Shown: one piece after another, positions 1 through 12,047 of the stretch
How the letters are laid out: the number at the start of each line of letters is the position of its first letter
Numbering within the stretch: the stretch's first letter is position 1
Assembly: GCF_964656455.1 (NCBI RefSeq)
Contig: NC_135724.1
Span: 14,460,919-14,524,918 of the forward strand
Direction: 5' to 3'
Length of the DNA: 64,000 nt
From: Halichoerus grypus
Lineage: Eukaryota; Chordata; Mammalia; Carnivora; Phocidae
The notes under the pieces: generated by a model
Database searches by the model: none
The model's input: the letters and a program-made list of their open reading frames with translations, nothing else
What the model was told of the DNA's origin: nothing
Program-made: the position numbers and the translations under genes

Positions 1-594
1 TGGTGGTATTCTGTTAAAGCATCACTGAGGGACTAGGATGGGTGCAGACATCAGCTCTGTGGTGAGCAAGACACAACTTCTCTGTCCACCAGCGTCAGCC
101 TCTCTCCGCGTCCGAGGGCAGCTCTGTGTGGGGTCTGCAGGTGTCCCCGAAGTTCATGCTCCAGCTCGCAGACTTCCTCAGATCCTCCCTTCTGCTTGGG
201 ACCTTCTGTTTCACCCCCAGAACAGCCCCCATTCAGAAACAAAAAGGGCCTTCTGCCCTGTAATTTAACTTGCTTAAAAGGATTTTTTATGCATCAAGGG
301 AAAGACAAGGTGAACCAAAGCCACGGCCGTATTTTCACCGGACTTGTCACTGTTGATAGTTGGTGACCCTTTGAGTATGAAACAACAGGTCTTTTGTGGG
401 CATTTAAAGCTGCCTTGTTGAGCATGGTCTCCTATCTCAGCATCTTTCTGCTGTTTTAAAACATAAGTCAATAAATAAGATAAATATCACATTCCTTATT
501 GTTGATGTTCACAACACCATAGGACAAAAGCTAACACAAAGCACAAAGTGCCCTACTTTGGCTTTTTGTTTGTCATCACTTTAATTTAGACCAT
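1..594. other. single-copy non-coding DNA, nothing recognised
   Basis: Mixed-composition sequence without recognisable repeat, coding or RNA signature. The short open frames here overlap on opposite strands, have no family resemblance and no splice context. Confidence 0.5.
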
Positions 595-665
595 CAGCTC
601 TCCTGAGGAGCCTTCCACAAATACAGATTCCCGGGCCTGGTCCCCACGGGGTCTGGTTTTACAGA
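595..665. repeat. possible MER5-type DNA transposon fragment
   Basis: The stretch with 'acaaatacagattcccgggcc' followed by a CC-rich segment resembles the well-known core of the non-autonomous hAT element MER5A ('aaatgcagattctcgggcc'). Only about 70 bp align by eye and the terminal inverted repeats are not visible, so this is tentative. Confidence 0.4.
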
Positions 666-1929
666 CAAAGAAGAGGGACTCTTTCCCTCCAGAGAGTCAG
701 CTATGTTTATGTTTTGAGGAACCTTTGCTCCTTTGTTCTAGGACAGGCTACAGACTTGAGTAAAGAGAGAACTTTCCTTATGCTCTTGGCCAACATCCAT
801 GTGGTCTCGTTTGTTTGGAGCCACTCACTGGATTAGTAATAAACTGCCTTCAGGCCTAGGCTCAGTCTGTTCTCTGTGAGTCCTCCCTCAACTTTCCCAT
901 TTGGCCTCAGACTTCAGTTTCCAAATTGGCCTTGACAGATTTAGAAGGTGCCTTGGAGACATTTCTGTGCCCAGTGAACTTATCTTGGCATGGGGCTTCT
1001 GGCCACTCTTGGCCACCTAATAGGTGACAGTATGGTCTGGGCTTTTGCAAGTCGTGATGAAGAAGAAACTGACCAGAGGAAGATACTTTGGAAAAGAAGT
1101 TTCTAAGGTTATGTGCGAGGTGCAGGCAGAATCTGATTAGAAGCCTCATCTGCTTTTGAGGCATGAAAAACCACAGATTGGGGGGAGGGGGGAGAATTGG
1201 AGAGGTCTGTTCCCATTTCTGTATTTTAATTCTTCTTGTTCGAAGCTTAGCTTCCAGGTAAGATGTAAATATCCCTGAATAGGCTGTATAGATCTTCTTA
1301 GACCTTTATACCTCAGTGTGAACGACTGTATGAGATCCTTTTCTGAAATCTAGAAAACAAAAAAAGCGCGCGCGAGAGAGAGAGAGGGAATGAAATCCCA
1401 ATGAGTGCCTGAGAGGTGGCCTTTGATCGACTGGTTGAAGTTGACTGGGCCAATGGTGAGCTGTTACCCCTAGATTTTCCTCCCACTCCCCCTCTTCCCC
1501 AGAGGACCCCAAGGTCAACAAACAACAGTAACAAGTGCAACAGCCTTGGTCATGTCTATGCTCTAAACTCTCCCCCGTAACAGGCTCCAAGTGCTTTGAA
1601 GAAAAGCTCCTTCTGCTTCTGCTCTTGTCCTTTGCCTGACATCTTCCACCTTCATGGGTGGATGTTGAAGGGTCCAGGGCCCATCACTTATTTGTAGGAG
1701 AGTTAGATCGGGTTTCTCCAATTAGGAGCTGAGCATCTTGGCAGGTGGCTCGTGGGCGTACTCATCTGATTAGTCTTGAGGCAGCTCTGGGCAGCTCCGG
1801 TTGTTCAAACACACAGAGGATGCCCATGCCCCAGCTGATTTAAAACCACAACAGATAGCAAGGCAGACCATTCCAGCTCGCTCCCTCACTAACCCTCTAG
1901 GTCTTAGGGAGCCAGGTTCAGGGTAGCTA
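666..1929. other. single-copy DNA with a short GC/GA alternating tract
   Basis: No recognised repeat or gene. At 1366-1388 a run of alternating gc passes directly into alternating ga. Short open frames at 907-1164 and 1306-1590 (minus) show no known domain. Confidence 0.5.
1366..1388. repeat. compound (GC)n(GA)n simple repeat
   Basis: About nine bases of alternating gc run without interruption into about fourteen bases of alternating ga. Compact alternating purine-pyrimidine plus homopurine tract. Confidence 0.85.
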
Positions 1930-2060
1930 ATAAGTAGCTTGGTTGTAATTTTTATTTAGCTGCGTGAACATAACAGGCAGCTTAATTGCAGTTGCATAAG
2001 TGAACCATGTAATCACAAATTGGGCCCTTTACATCTGTCACCTGCCACTAAGAGAAATGC
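1930..2060. other. candidate conserved non-coding element
   Basis: Low-repeat AT-rich block with many homeodomain-type cores (taat, attta, taattg) and motifs such as gcttaattgcagttgcat. It has the texture of vertebrate developmental enhancers. No conservation data are available here, so this is a guess from composition. Confidence 0.3.
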
Positions 2061-2129
2061 TTGGAATGGGGATCCTTAGTTTTGCTTGGGTTCATACTAA
2101 ATCAAAGGAGTTTTTAAAGCAAGGCACTT

Positions 2130-2167
2130 TTTGTGGGGGGGGGAGGCACATTTTTTTTTTTTTTTAA
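2130..2167. repeat. poly-G then poly-T low-complexity tract
   Basis: A run of about nine G, then aggcaca, then about fifteen T. Confidence 0.8.
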
Positions 2168-2274
2168 ACTCTGAAACCTTAAGATCCAGCCTTGCCCTAG
2201 CCAAATAGCAATTCTGTTCCCTTCTGGATTCCTCTGTTAGCTTGTCAATGGGTATCTAAATCCCAGCTACTGAG

Positions 2275-2510
2275 TATTGACTGGCCTCCTTGTTTAATTA
2301 CCCAGCAGAGTGTATTCTCAGCCAATCAATTTCACTCCTGAAATGCCAGCGTCCTGCTTCTGGCGAAGGAGGGAAATCAATTAATCCTTGTTTGCTTTTT
2401 AATTCCTGTTCCGAACACAGTACATTCACACACAGGTTAATTTTTAAATCCACTCTCCTCTTACTTCACTGCTTTCTTTAATTTACCCTGGAAACCTCAG
2501 TGACACTAAA
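2275..2510. other. candidate conserved non-coding element
   Basis: AT-rich block with repeated taatta/aattaa cores ('gtttaattaccc', 'caatcaatttc', 'tcaattaatccttg', 'ggttaatttttaaatcc') and no repeat signature. Same reasoning as the block at 1930-2060. Confidence 0.3.
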
Positions 2511-3543
2511 ACCCTCTGAACCTCTTATTGCTTATGCAGCCTCATTGAATAGCTTAGCAAACACCTGACCTAGTCATTTCTCAGACTTCTGCTGGTAACA
2601 ATCATCCAAAGTCCCTTACATTTTCTGTTCCTGTCTGAAGTCCCTGAGGGCAGAGGTGTTCAGGACTGCTGACACCTCTTCATCTTCAGCTGGTGTGGAA
2701 GGCAGAAGGCAGACTTGTGTATGCCCTCTGAGGGTCTGTTCCCAGGTCCTCTTTCTCAGCAGACCTAGATCCCATTGACTGTGAGCCCAGAGCCCATTTG
2801 TCGAACGTCAAGGGGTTTAGGAAGCGGGAGTATGTGCACCAGGACCCGATAGACAGAGATGAGCTAAAGGGTCAGGTCACTGTGTCTTCTTTGGTAATGA
2901 CCTTTCTAGGCATGTTAGCAAAATCCCACTCTTTGGTTTAATGCTGAGTTTTACTTAAATATTGGCTTAAATGTTTAGATAGTATCAGGAACAGCAGTGT
3001 GATAGTCAGCAGAGGGAAAATGAGTCCCCTTGATTCCGGCCGCCCATCCCTGACGCTCCAACCTGGCTGGAGGTCCCGGGAATCCCTGGGCTTAGCCACT
3101 TGGAGCCCGAGCTCCCTGACTCATCTCAGCTTGTGGAAGAGACCTGTCAAAGGTCTGGGCTGGTTTGATTCTGGCAAGCTGTCAGCCCCATTCGAACACT
3201 TCGGCTTCCAGGGGCCGTCCGCTTGGGCAGAACCTTGAAGTCGAAGATCAGTCAGAAAAGCTTTAAGGAACTCTACTAGGAAACTTTTATAGCATCTGAG
3301 CAGTCTTCCTGTATTTGGCTAATGTGCATTCCCTTTTGCCTGATAGAGTACAAAATGCCTTCAAACCCAAGAAGGGATTCCCCAGGGACCAGCGTCTTCC
3401 ACGCTTTCCTAGGATATTGATGCCATGGGATTTGGTGGCTATGAGCTTCTAAGCAGTCCTGAAACTCTAGCTGGGAAGCAGGCATTCAAACTTTGGGGGT
3501 TTTGATCTTACATTTTTCTGCTGGAATGTTTAATATGATAATT
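2511..3543. other. single-copy non-coding DNA
   Basis: No repeat recognised. A more GC-rich patch with several CpGs lies at about 3010-3240 and carries a 79-codon open frame without recognisable features; not called as a gene. Confidence 0.45.
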
Positions 3544-3560
3544 AAAAATAAACAGGCTAT

Positions 3561-3758
3561 TTTTTTTTTTAAAGATTTTATTTATTTATTTGACAGAGAG
3601 GTAGAGAGCACAACTGGGCAGAGAGGCAGGCAGAGGGAGAGGGAGAAGCAGGCTCACCGCTGAGCAAGGAGCCCAACGTGGGGCTCGATCCCAGGACCCT
3701 GGGATCATGACCTGAGCCGAAGGCAGCCACTCAACTGACGGAGCCACCCAGGTGCCCC
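3561..3758 (-). mobile_element. Can-SINE (SINEC), minus strand, with 17-bp TSD
   Basis: Reads, reverse-complemented, as the tRNA-Lys-derived carnivore SINE: head cacctgggtggctc at 3738-3755, CT-rich body, then poly(A) seen as the T run at 3561. The flanks 3544-3560 and 3759-3775 are a perfect target-site duplication (aaaaataaacaggctat), so both ends are exact and the insertion is fairly young. It depended on L1 enzymes for mobilisation (family knowledge). Confidence 0.97.
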
Positions 3759-3775
3759 AAAAATAAACAGGCTAT

Positions 3776-4689
3776 TAATGGATACTTTTTCATAAGGTCA
3801 TTCACAAATATCAGAAAGCTCCTAGGAACAAAAACTTCCAGTCCTTTCTAGTATCACAGGGACAGGCTAAGGAGAGACTCAAAACAAGTCTCCTGGGCTC
3901 TCTTCCTGAGCAGTACAGCTGTTCCCCAAGTCCCACAAACAGTGACTAATGCAAATCTGACCCACATGAACAGTTCCAGAAGGTGCTGATAGCATGTTAG
4001 AGGTGCAGAAAAGGTTGCATTATGCATGAAAACACACACTAAGCTTAAGCATAGCCTAATGAAGCAAGGGCTCAGGGGGGACAGTAGCTCCCAAGAGAAA
4101 GGCTTTTTGCTTTCTATTTATGGGGCTCTGATGGGGTTTCTCACAGCAACAACTCATGCTATTTCCAGGGTGTCTGTGTCTTTACCCTTATATCCTCACA
4201 ATCTTGTCCAAAAAGGCACCAGGAGAGAACAAGAAGGTGGTCCCTAGAAGAATAAAGGTATAACATCCAGAGGTTGCACTGGGAGCAATTAGGAACAATT
4301 CCCATGTAAATTTAACTTTGTGGCTTGTGAGACTATACTTTGGGCTCAGTAGGAAACACAGAAGCTAAGATATTCATTTTCATCGGGAAAGAAACAGAGG
4401 AATGTTCCGTATACATGTTTCTGCCTAAAATTACAATAACTACAGAAAGCAAGTAACACAAGAAAGAAACTAACTAGAATAAATAAAATGCAGGAAAGTC
4501 AAGAGATGGGGGGTGGGGTGAAAGCGGAGAGCAGCTTCTTTTGAGGCCAAAGTCTGGAACTTCACATGGTTTACGTCCCTCCCCCGTTAGACCAGCTCCT
4601 GTTCTACAGACATCAGTGGACTAGACATGATATGCTGGTTTGCATGTGCAGGGGTTTTGAATTAGAAAATTCTTATTTGTCAAAATGTA
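3776..4689. other. single-copy non-coding DNA
   Basis: No repeat, exon or RNA signature recognised. Confidence 0.45.
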
Positions 4690-5620
4690 ATGGCTTTCTC
4701 ATGCTGCAGACTGGGAGAAAATATTTGCAAGACACACATCTCATAAGGGACTTGTATTCAGAATACATAAAGCACATTAAAAACTCAGCAATAAGAAGAT
4801 AAACAACTTGATTAAAACACGGGCAGAAAATCTAAATAGAAATCTCACCCTAGAAGATGTACAGATGCCAAATAAATACACGAAAAGACACTCAGCACTG
4901 TTAATCATCAAGGAAATGCAAATTACAACTATAATGAGATAACGCAACACATCCACGAGAAAGGCTAAAATTAAAAAGATTGACAATGCCAGGTGTTGAT
5001 GAGGGTGTGGAGCGACTGGAATGCTCCTGTACTGTTGGTGGGAATGTAAAATGGTCTATATAACCACTTTGGAAAAGTTCGGAAGTTTCCTTTCAAGTTA
5101 AACATACACTTACCCAGTGTATATATGACTCAGTGGTCCCACTTATTAGTCATAAAAACCCCAAACTAGAAACAATCCAAATGTCCATCAGCTGGTGAAT
5201 GGATAAGCGCATCGCGATGAAGCCATACAATAGAACGTCACTCAGTAATAAAAAGGAATGAACTACGAATGCAAGATGGATGGATCTCAAGAGTATTATG
5301 CTAAGTGAAAGACGCCAGACACAAAGGACTAAATGTCGTGTGATCCTATTTATATGATATTCTAGAAAAGTCAAACTTAATGGTGGAAGAAAAATCAATG
5401 GCTGCCAGGGGCCCCACACAGGCAGGAGGAGGGATGGAATGCAAAGGGGCACAAGGGAACTTTTTGAGGGGATAGAAATGTTCTATATCTTGATTGTGGT
5501 GATGGTCGGCAACTATACATATTTGTCAAAAAACTCATCAAATAGCACGCTTTTAAGTCATTTTAGTGATGAATTTTATTGTGTATAAATCATACTTTAA
5601 TAAAGCTGATGAAAATGTTA
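4690..5620 (+). mobile_element. L1 LINE fragment, ORF2 3' part plus 3' UTR
   Basis: Contains the standard L1 ORF2 C-terminal landmarks: 'gactgggagaaaatatttgc' at about 4710, the 'gttgatgagggtgtgg' and 'actgttggtgggaatgtaaa' segments near 5000-5050, then 'agagtattatgctaagtgaa' near 5290 and a 3' UTR ending about 5620. The reading frame is broken by many substitutions and stops, so it is a dead 5'-truncated relic of the L1M (mammalian-wide) age class. Confidence 0.93.
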
Positions 5621-6894
5621 CGCCTTTCTGAGCACTGCTTTATACCTCACCTTTTGAATAGGACATCAAAGGGGAGCCATTTGTCACCTGCGGCATTCTC
5701 AAGCTGGCGGAAGGTGAACAGTATCTGCTCCCAAGCACAGGACTCATAACCAACTTGGCACTTGGGAACTTCCCCACTTCGGAGCTCAGTTTGGAACTGG
5801 GTCAAGGGAGAGGGGAAGAACCAGAGGCATGGCCTCCCTGGAATTCTCTGTCATAAAGATAAATTCAAAAGGATATAAAAAGGAGATATCCTCAAAAGGA
5901 TATAAACATGAACTCATGTCAAGGATTTTATTTTACTCATAATGGGAAAACCAGGCTGTTAGAGCCAAGAAGGGATAAGATAAAGAAAAAAATAAAAAGA
6001 GTAGAGGAATATTGGAATGAATGTGTGAATGGGGGCAAACTGGTTTTTCCACAAGGGAGAGGGGCATCGTCCCCCCAGACAATTCATTTGTATGTCTCCG
6101 GACAAGAACTGTCTTGCATTGCGCTCAGTGACCTACATGCTGCACAGCTGTTAAATAGTCCCCACAGAATCAGAACCAGATCTCGGGGCAGCGTTGCTAT
6201 AGACAAAGTCTAGTTTTCCAGGGCAGTACAAATTTTTCCCTATCTGGGGGTTCTGGAAAGGCTTCCTGGAACCACACTGGAAAGCAGCTGCCTTTTCTTT
6301 TTCTTTTAATCTCTCAGGCTCTATCTCTACTCTCAAAGTGAACAACACTGCACTAAAAACACTATCCCCCCTGCAGAATGCATTTGTTAAAGAACACTTC
6401 GATGGGATACAGATTTATTTTTCTGAACACCTTGAATAACTTGGCTGCCCCGAGTAGCAAGTGGCGTCTTGAATACCCATCATATTCATGCTACCATTTC
6501 TGAGTGTCATCGCCCTTGTGAAAATGAAGAGGCAGAGCTCACCCAAAGCATAGCATTTGCTCAAGGTAAAATTCTTACCTCTCAAAACCATTCCATCCCC
6601 CCATTCTCTAGGCTCCAAAGACCAGAAGAGGGTGATAAATCATACTAATAGCCATACTTTCATGGCTTTGGAACATAAATGCTCACTTGCAAAACTTCTA
6701 TATTTTCTTGGATCAATTTTTATTACAAACCCTCCTCCCCATGCTAATAGTACTACCTATAAAAGGAGAGTTGAAATAAACTTCCTACATACTTTTAGAA
6801 TTATATGGAGGCCCCCATAACCAAATAGCTGAATGGAATACAAGTGATTTTCAAGCTAAATTTGTGTTGTTGTTAGAATATAATGATTAGGAGC
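5621..6894. other. single-copy non-coding DNA with a small direct repeat
   Basis: Nothing recognised apart from tcaaaaggatataaa occurring at 5865-5879 and again at 5892-5906 (27-bp spacing, a partial tandem duplication). Confidence 0.45.
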
Positions 6895-7110
6895 AGGGGA
6901 AATATATCATCGGAGATACTTTGGATTAAATCCTTGTCCTACACATACCATATGATCTTTAGCAAATTACCAAACCTCCATGAATCTTAGTTTTCTCTGT
7001 ACAATGGGAATAACATCAGCCATACAGGGCTTTTATGAGGATTAAATGCATATGCTTATGAAGCACTTAGGATAATGCCTGGAATATAGTGAGGAGGCGT
7101 TGAAATAATC
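6895..7110 (+). repeat. MIR SINE
   Basis: Follows the MIR consensus through the cell-free core: 'gatctttagcaaattacc', 'gtacaatgggaataacatc', 'ttttatgaggattaaatgc', 'gcacttaggataatgcctgg'. Heavily diverged, as expected for this mammal-wide family. Confidence 0.9.
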
Positions 7111-7439
7111 AAGGGTAAATTGCATGAATAAGGCAGAGGTGGAGGGGGCAGGACTGTTTGTTTTGTTCGCCATGCTCCCACAGTCCCAGCCTGGTTTTTA
7201 CGCTAAGGTTTAACTATGTATGAATGAGAGCCAATGTACGTAGTTATCATCGCAATCTGATATATAGTCTGTTTATGTAATGAACTCCATCACCACGTCT
7301 AGTAGCTTGAACTTTACACTCTCTAAACACAACCTTCTCTAGAATCTTCTATTTGTTTTTTCTTATAGTGTCTAGGACTGCCGTCCTTTGTGTTCTCAGT
7401 CATTGATACTTTTCCATATTTACTTTGTTTGCTCTGCTC
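7111..7439. other. single-copy non-coding DNA
   Basis: No recognised signature. Confidence 0.4.
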
Positions 7440-7654
7440 GTGTATTCAGTAAAGGTTTACTCAGCACCACTCTGTGCCAAGCACTGGGCTAGGCAGTGGT
7501 GGACAGCTGGACAGACAAAATACTATTCCTGTCCTCAAGTTGCTCATAATCTAGTAGAGGAAGAAAGTCAAGACAAACCATGATCACAATGTAGGATGAA
7601 TATCCCATAACATAGGTGAGGACAGGGTGTCTAGCACCTCATAAGAAATGTGGT
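7440..7654 (-). repeat. L2 LINE, 3' end segment (first half of split copy)
   Basis: The antisense L2 3' end is recognisable from 'ctctgtgccaagcactgggc' and 'cctgtcctcaagttgctcat'. The rest of the same L2 continues at 8090 after a later L1 insertion. Confidence 0.8.
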
Positions 7655-8085
7655 TACTGGTGAGATAAGTCAGTCACTGTGTAATCTCACTTAATGTGGA
7701 ATCTAAAAAAAAAATGAACTCACAGAAACAGAGACTAGAATGGTGGTTACCAGGGGCTGGGGGTGGGGAAAAAGGGGAGGGGTTGGTCAAAGAATACAAA
7801 CTTCCAGTTATAAGATGAGTAAGTTCTGGGGATCTAGTGTATAGGATGGTGATTATAGTTAATAATACTGTATTATATACTTGAAAGTTGCTAAGAGAGT
7901 AGATCTTAAATGTTCTCACCACAAAAAAGAAATGGTAATCAGGAGACATGAGGAAGGTTTTAGCTAATGCTATGCTGGTAATCATTCTGTGATGTATGAG
8001 TATATCAAATCAACATGTCCACCTTCAACTTACACAGTGTTATCTGTCAAGTATATCCCAATAAAACTGGAAAAGAAAAAGAAAA
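7655..8085 (+). mobile_element. L1 3' UTR fragment inserted into an L2
   Basis: Carries L1 3'-UTR landmarks: 'actagaatggtggttaccag' near 7735, 'gtataggatggtgattatag' near 7840, 'gatgtatgagtatatcaaat' near 7991, ending in 'tatcccaataaaactgg' plus an A-rich tail. Flanked on both sides by antisense L2 sequence, so it is a younger 5'-truncated insertion. Confidence 0.88.
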
Positions 8086-8089
8086 AGGA

Positions 8090-9440
8090 CCGCTACCTTA
8101 TCTTGGAGGTGGGTCAAAAGAAAGTCTTCCTCAAGGAGGTGATGCTTAGGCTGAGTCATTGGCCAAGAGGAACTGGTCACAGGCACCAGCTAGAGGGCAT
8201 GTTGAAAGCCACAAAGACATGGACAGTAGATCTTGTTTGGATGGAATGCAGATGCATTTGGGGATGTTGAGGCATGAGATCAGAAAAGTAGTAAGGGCCA
8301 AATAAATGAAGGTCTTGATAGCCATGCTAAGAACTTTGAAATATTTACCAAAGATAGAGGTGAGCCCCTGAGTGATTTAAAGCCAGTATTAAACCAATGT
8401 GCATTTTTAGAAAGAAAATTCTATTGGCAATACAGACTAGAAGAAGCCAGATGGTATGTGGAGAAAGCCTCCAGGAGGCAATTGCAGTCATTGGTGAGAA
8501 ATTGGGAAGACCGGAACTGAGGCAGTTATGGAGGGATGAGTTCACTGCTTTAGGAAGTTGAACTGGTGATCAATTTGGGGTAGGCAAGACATAGATAAAG
8601 TTGGTAGAGGAGTCAAAAAGGACTTCCAGAGTTGTGGCTTGATTAGTATTACTATAAACAAGGAAAGGGGACATTCAAAGAAGAGCATTGTGGGAAAGAG
8701 AACATTTAGCCTTGAACACGTTGTTGCTTTTGTTGAGTATGTACAATATCTAAATGGAAACCTCCTATAGGCAGGTGACGAGTGAGTGTAGTGCCAGGAA
8801 AGATCATAGATAGAGATTGTCTGTCACTGGCAAAGCTGTCTTGTGGTAGAGAAAACCTTGGGCATGGATGATGTTACCCAGGATATACATGGAGGACCTG
8901 GAGAGGAAGACCAAGCATGGAACCTAAGGGAACACTAACATGTGGGAGATAAATGGAAGAAAAAGAATCAGCAGATGAAACAGAAGCAGTGGCCAGAGGG
9001 AGAAGAAACAGCAGTGCAAAAACTAAAGGGAAAGAGACTTTCAAAGCAAGGAGTCATTAACAATCTGAATTATTACATAAAGGTGAAAAAAGAGTAATCA
9101 GCAAGAAGTACAATGGGTTCTTCCCAAGCCTTACTAAGTCACCGTCATTATCACGGGTAATTTCAGCGCAGCTCTGGGGAATGATAATCCTGCGTAGACG
9201 TCTAGCAGTGGAATGGAGGTGAGGAGGCTCAGAGCAAGTACTGACCACCAACCACTTCCAGACACTTGGTTGGGAAGACAGGAAAGGGAGAGAGTGGGGT
9301 CAGAGGAGGGTGGTTTTACTTCAGGGCAAAGATCCGAGGACATAGGTCAGTAGATGGAAAAAGCTACAGTAGGAGGCTTAATAGGTAGCAGAGGGGTGAC
9401 ACTGAATGCTCTGACCAAGAAACATTTCAGGCCTAGACTT
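8090..9440 (-). repeat. L2 LINE relic (second half, ORF2-derived)
   Basis: Antisense L2 sequence continues for over 1 kb: segments at about 8115 ('cttcctcaaggaggtgatg'), 8300-8330 (gggcc...aagaactttgaa) and 8455-8490 (ggaggcaattgcagtcattgg) match the reverse of L2 ORF2 and 3' UTR. Too decayed to encode anything. The distal edge fades and could lie anywhere between 9100 and 9450. Confidence 0.78.
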
Positions 9441-10162
9441 TTACTTAGTGTCTGACGGAACAATATGGAATTTGCCTTATCATAGGAATCAAGGGAGATG
9501 GTGAACCCTGGAGGGGACACTGATGGCTCTGGAGGAAAGGAGAGCCTTGGGAGCATGTCTTCCTTCTGTCATTCAGGCCACTGTTCAATGACGGAGCACA
9601 GGGTTGGGTGATGTAGGACCCTCGGACTGAAAGGCACAGACTTGCTGGCTTGTCACTCATGCCCTTTAAGAACCAGCTCAGACACAATGCAAGGTCTGTC
9701 TGGGAGTGTGAGGCTCCCCTGGCTCTGACCCATGATGCAATCCTTCCTCCCCGTTCCAGCATCATGTGCTGCACAATGAGGGCATTTTCCTCTCCTGGAC
9801 GGGAGTCCTGAGAACAAGCTGAGGCACCATCGGCAGGCAGGTATCCAGAGGGATCATTCAGATTTGACTTTGCCTTGGGCAGAATAAGATCCTTGGGTTT
9901 TGTGAACACTTTTTAGAACTATGTCTAGGTAATTATGGAAATCAGAGCTGGATTTGAGTTTCAGGGTAAGAAATTATGGACAATTACTGGTATTTTGGTT
10001 CTATTTCCATAGCAATCTGAAACATTTGAAATTGTCAACTGTTGCCAAGAATCTGGACAATAATTCCAGATTGTTGGCACTTACTATCTAAAATGGCAAT
10101 TTACCTGTGTTTCTGGTGACATTTAAGGCATCTTGACCAGTGCTGTGGATAATAATGTGACC
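9441..10162. other. single-copy non-coding DNA
   Basis: No recognised repeat. A 154-codon open frame runs antisense at 9445-9909 but has no domain or periodicity; treated as chance. Confidence 0.45.
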
Positions 10163-10178
10163 TTCACTACACATTCTT

Positions 10179-10377
10179 TTTTTTTTTTTAAGATTTTATT
10201 TATTTATTTGATAGAGAGAGACACAGTGAGAGAGGGAACCCAAGCAGGGGGAGTGGGAGAGGGAGAAGCAGGCTTCCTGTGGAGCAGGGAGCCTGATGTG
10301 GAACTCGATCCCAGGACCCCAGGATCATGACCTGAGCCAAAGGCAGACGCTTAACGACTGAGCCACCCAGGTGCCCC
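10179..10377 (-). mobile_element. Can-SINE, minus strand, 16-bp TSD
   Basis: Full-length antisense SINEC with the 'gagggaacccaagcaggggg' body. Perfect TSD ttcactacacattctt at 10163-10178 and 10378-10393. Young-looking subfamily shared with copies at 35468, 49473 and 60897. Confidence 0.97.
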
Positions 10378-10393
10378 TTCACTACACATTCTT

Positions 10394-10904
10394 GAGCTAT
10401 AGGTGAGGTCTGCTCAGTTTGTCACCTGGTTCCTGTTTTTCTTCTATCATTTACTTGGAGCTGCATGAAGTCATATAACCACTGGATTCTTGGTTTAGGA
10501 AGGGATAAGGAACTGCATTTACTTGGTTTCCCAAGAACTTTTGCTCCTTTGGTAACTTGGAGCTCCAATTGTGGCCACCAAACCAAGACAGGTGTGCCAA
10601 AGGCCAGTGATTCAACATAAGAAGGTTCTGCTACCTCAGGTCAAGTTCCCACAGGCCAGAAATGTTCCCCAAGCAGGCTGACCTCACACTTGGGGAATCT
10701 AAGAAACTTTTGGGCATGGTGCTGCACACTGTGGGCCCAGAACATCAGACAGCTCTTCACTGGGAACACAGGCTGGATTGGGGGCCTGGACGTGCCCTCT
10801 TCGTGCCGTGAGCCTTGGGGCTGATGCTGACTCAAATGTCATTTGGGGCTCTTCTGAGGATCAGATGAACTCATTCCTCTTGTCTCCAACCAAACTCTCT
10901 CAAG
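10394..10904. other. single-copy non-coding DNA
   Basis: No recognised repeat or gene. Confidence 0.45.
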
Positions 10905-11005
10905 TTCACTGTAGGTACCAGGCACTGTTGAAAGTGGTGGGGATATAATCGTGATCAGGATAGACATGGTTCCTGCCCTCAGGAAGCTGACAAGTGGTAT
11001 GGAAT
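10905..11005 (-). repeat. L2 3'-end fragment
   Basis: 'gtaggtaccaggcactgttg' through 'cctgccctcaggaagctgac' matches the antisense L2 3' end. Confidence 0.65.
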
Positions 11006-11046
11006 TGTGTTGGCAATGGACTGTTACTTGGTTGGTGGGTTGGTTT

Positions 11047-11470
11047 GCTGATGCTGCTGGAACAAAGTCCCAAAACTGGGTGGTTTAAAACCAGTGGAAT
11101 TTGTTCTCTCATAGTTCTGGAGTCTAGAAGTCCAAAAATCAAGGTGTCAGCAGGGATGGATTCCCTCTGAAGGCTCTAGGGAAGAATCTTTCAGTATTTG
11201 CTGGCAATCCTTGGTGTTCCTTGACTTGTAGATGCGTCACTCCAATTTCTGCCTCCATCTTCACATGGCCTTCCCCCCTGCATATATGTATCTGTATCCG
11301 AATTTGCCTCTTCTTATAAGAACACCAGTCACATTGGATCTAGGGTTCACCCTAATCCAGTGTGAGCTCATCCTGACTTGATTGCATCTGCAAGACTATT
11401 TCCAAATAAGTCACATTCCCAGGTTCCAGGTGAAAATGAGTTTTGGGGAACACTATTCAACCCAGTACAG
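11047..11470 (-). mobile_element. MaLR (MLT1-type) solo LTR
   Basis: Reverse complement of a MaLR LTR: 'aaaactgggtggtttaaaac', 'tctcatagttctggagtcta', 'ggcaatccttggtgttcctt', 'cttataagaacaccagtcac', 'atttccaaataagtcacatt'. Old LTR of the non-autonomous ERVL-related MaLR group with no internal sequence beside it. Subfamily not resolved. Confidence 0.85.
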
Positions 11471-12033
11471 TCAGTTTGTAGCTTCTGGGTATACTGCAGC
11501 ATGAACAGGAGGATTTGGTGTTCCCCAAAGGTGGGGCAGATGATTTGTGTGTCTCCCTTAATATTGAATAATAGATTGCCGTGAGCTAGTTGCATTCCCA
11601 CCAAGATACTACCTGAGGAAGAAGCAAGTCAGGTTCAGGGTCAGCTGGTGTGTTGATATCCTGTGAACACTTTCCAGTGGATTTCTCTGGAACAGTTAGA
11701 CCTACAATGCCTCCCCATCATGTACTAATGTCAATAAAGGCATCAGAACATAACGCACTCAAAGAATATCTCCTCACCTGACCCAGGGTGGCAGACCCTG
11801 TGGTGGGATCTAAGAAAGATGATTGCAAGCTGTGGTTCTGTGTATTCATGTAACAAGGTTAAAAAGTTATCTAAAGGACAGACAAGATATTTCCTTCTAG
11901 ACAAGTAGTAAAAAAAGTCTTGATAGGTGGCTGAGAAGAAAGAGTTGTGGAACAAGTACACCATTGGAATGCATTGGAGAGTTGTACAAGTTGCTAACGT
12001 ATTGAAACACTGCCATATCATTGTTAAATAGCT
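11471..12033. other. single-copy non-coding DNA
   Basis: No recognised signature. Confidence 0.4.
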
Positions 12034-12047
12034 ATGGGAAGCTTTTT

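Noticed and set aside
9445..9909. 154-codon minus-strand frame
   Set aside because: No recognisable domain, and no sign of exon structure. Length is within what chance gives in 64 kb over six frames.
10133..10382. Open frames on both strands with recurring peptide endings (also at 35435, 41345, 49514)
   Set aside because: These are translations of Can-SINE consensus; the shared peptide reflects the SINE, not a gene family.
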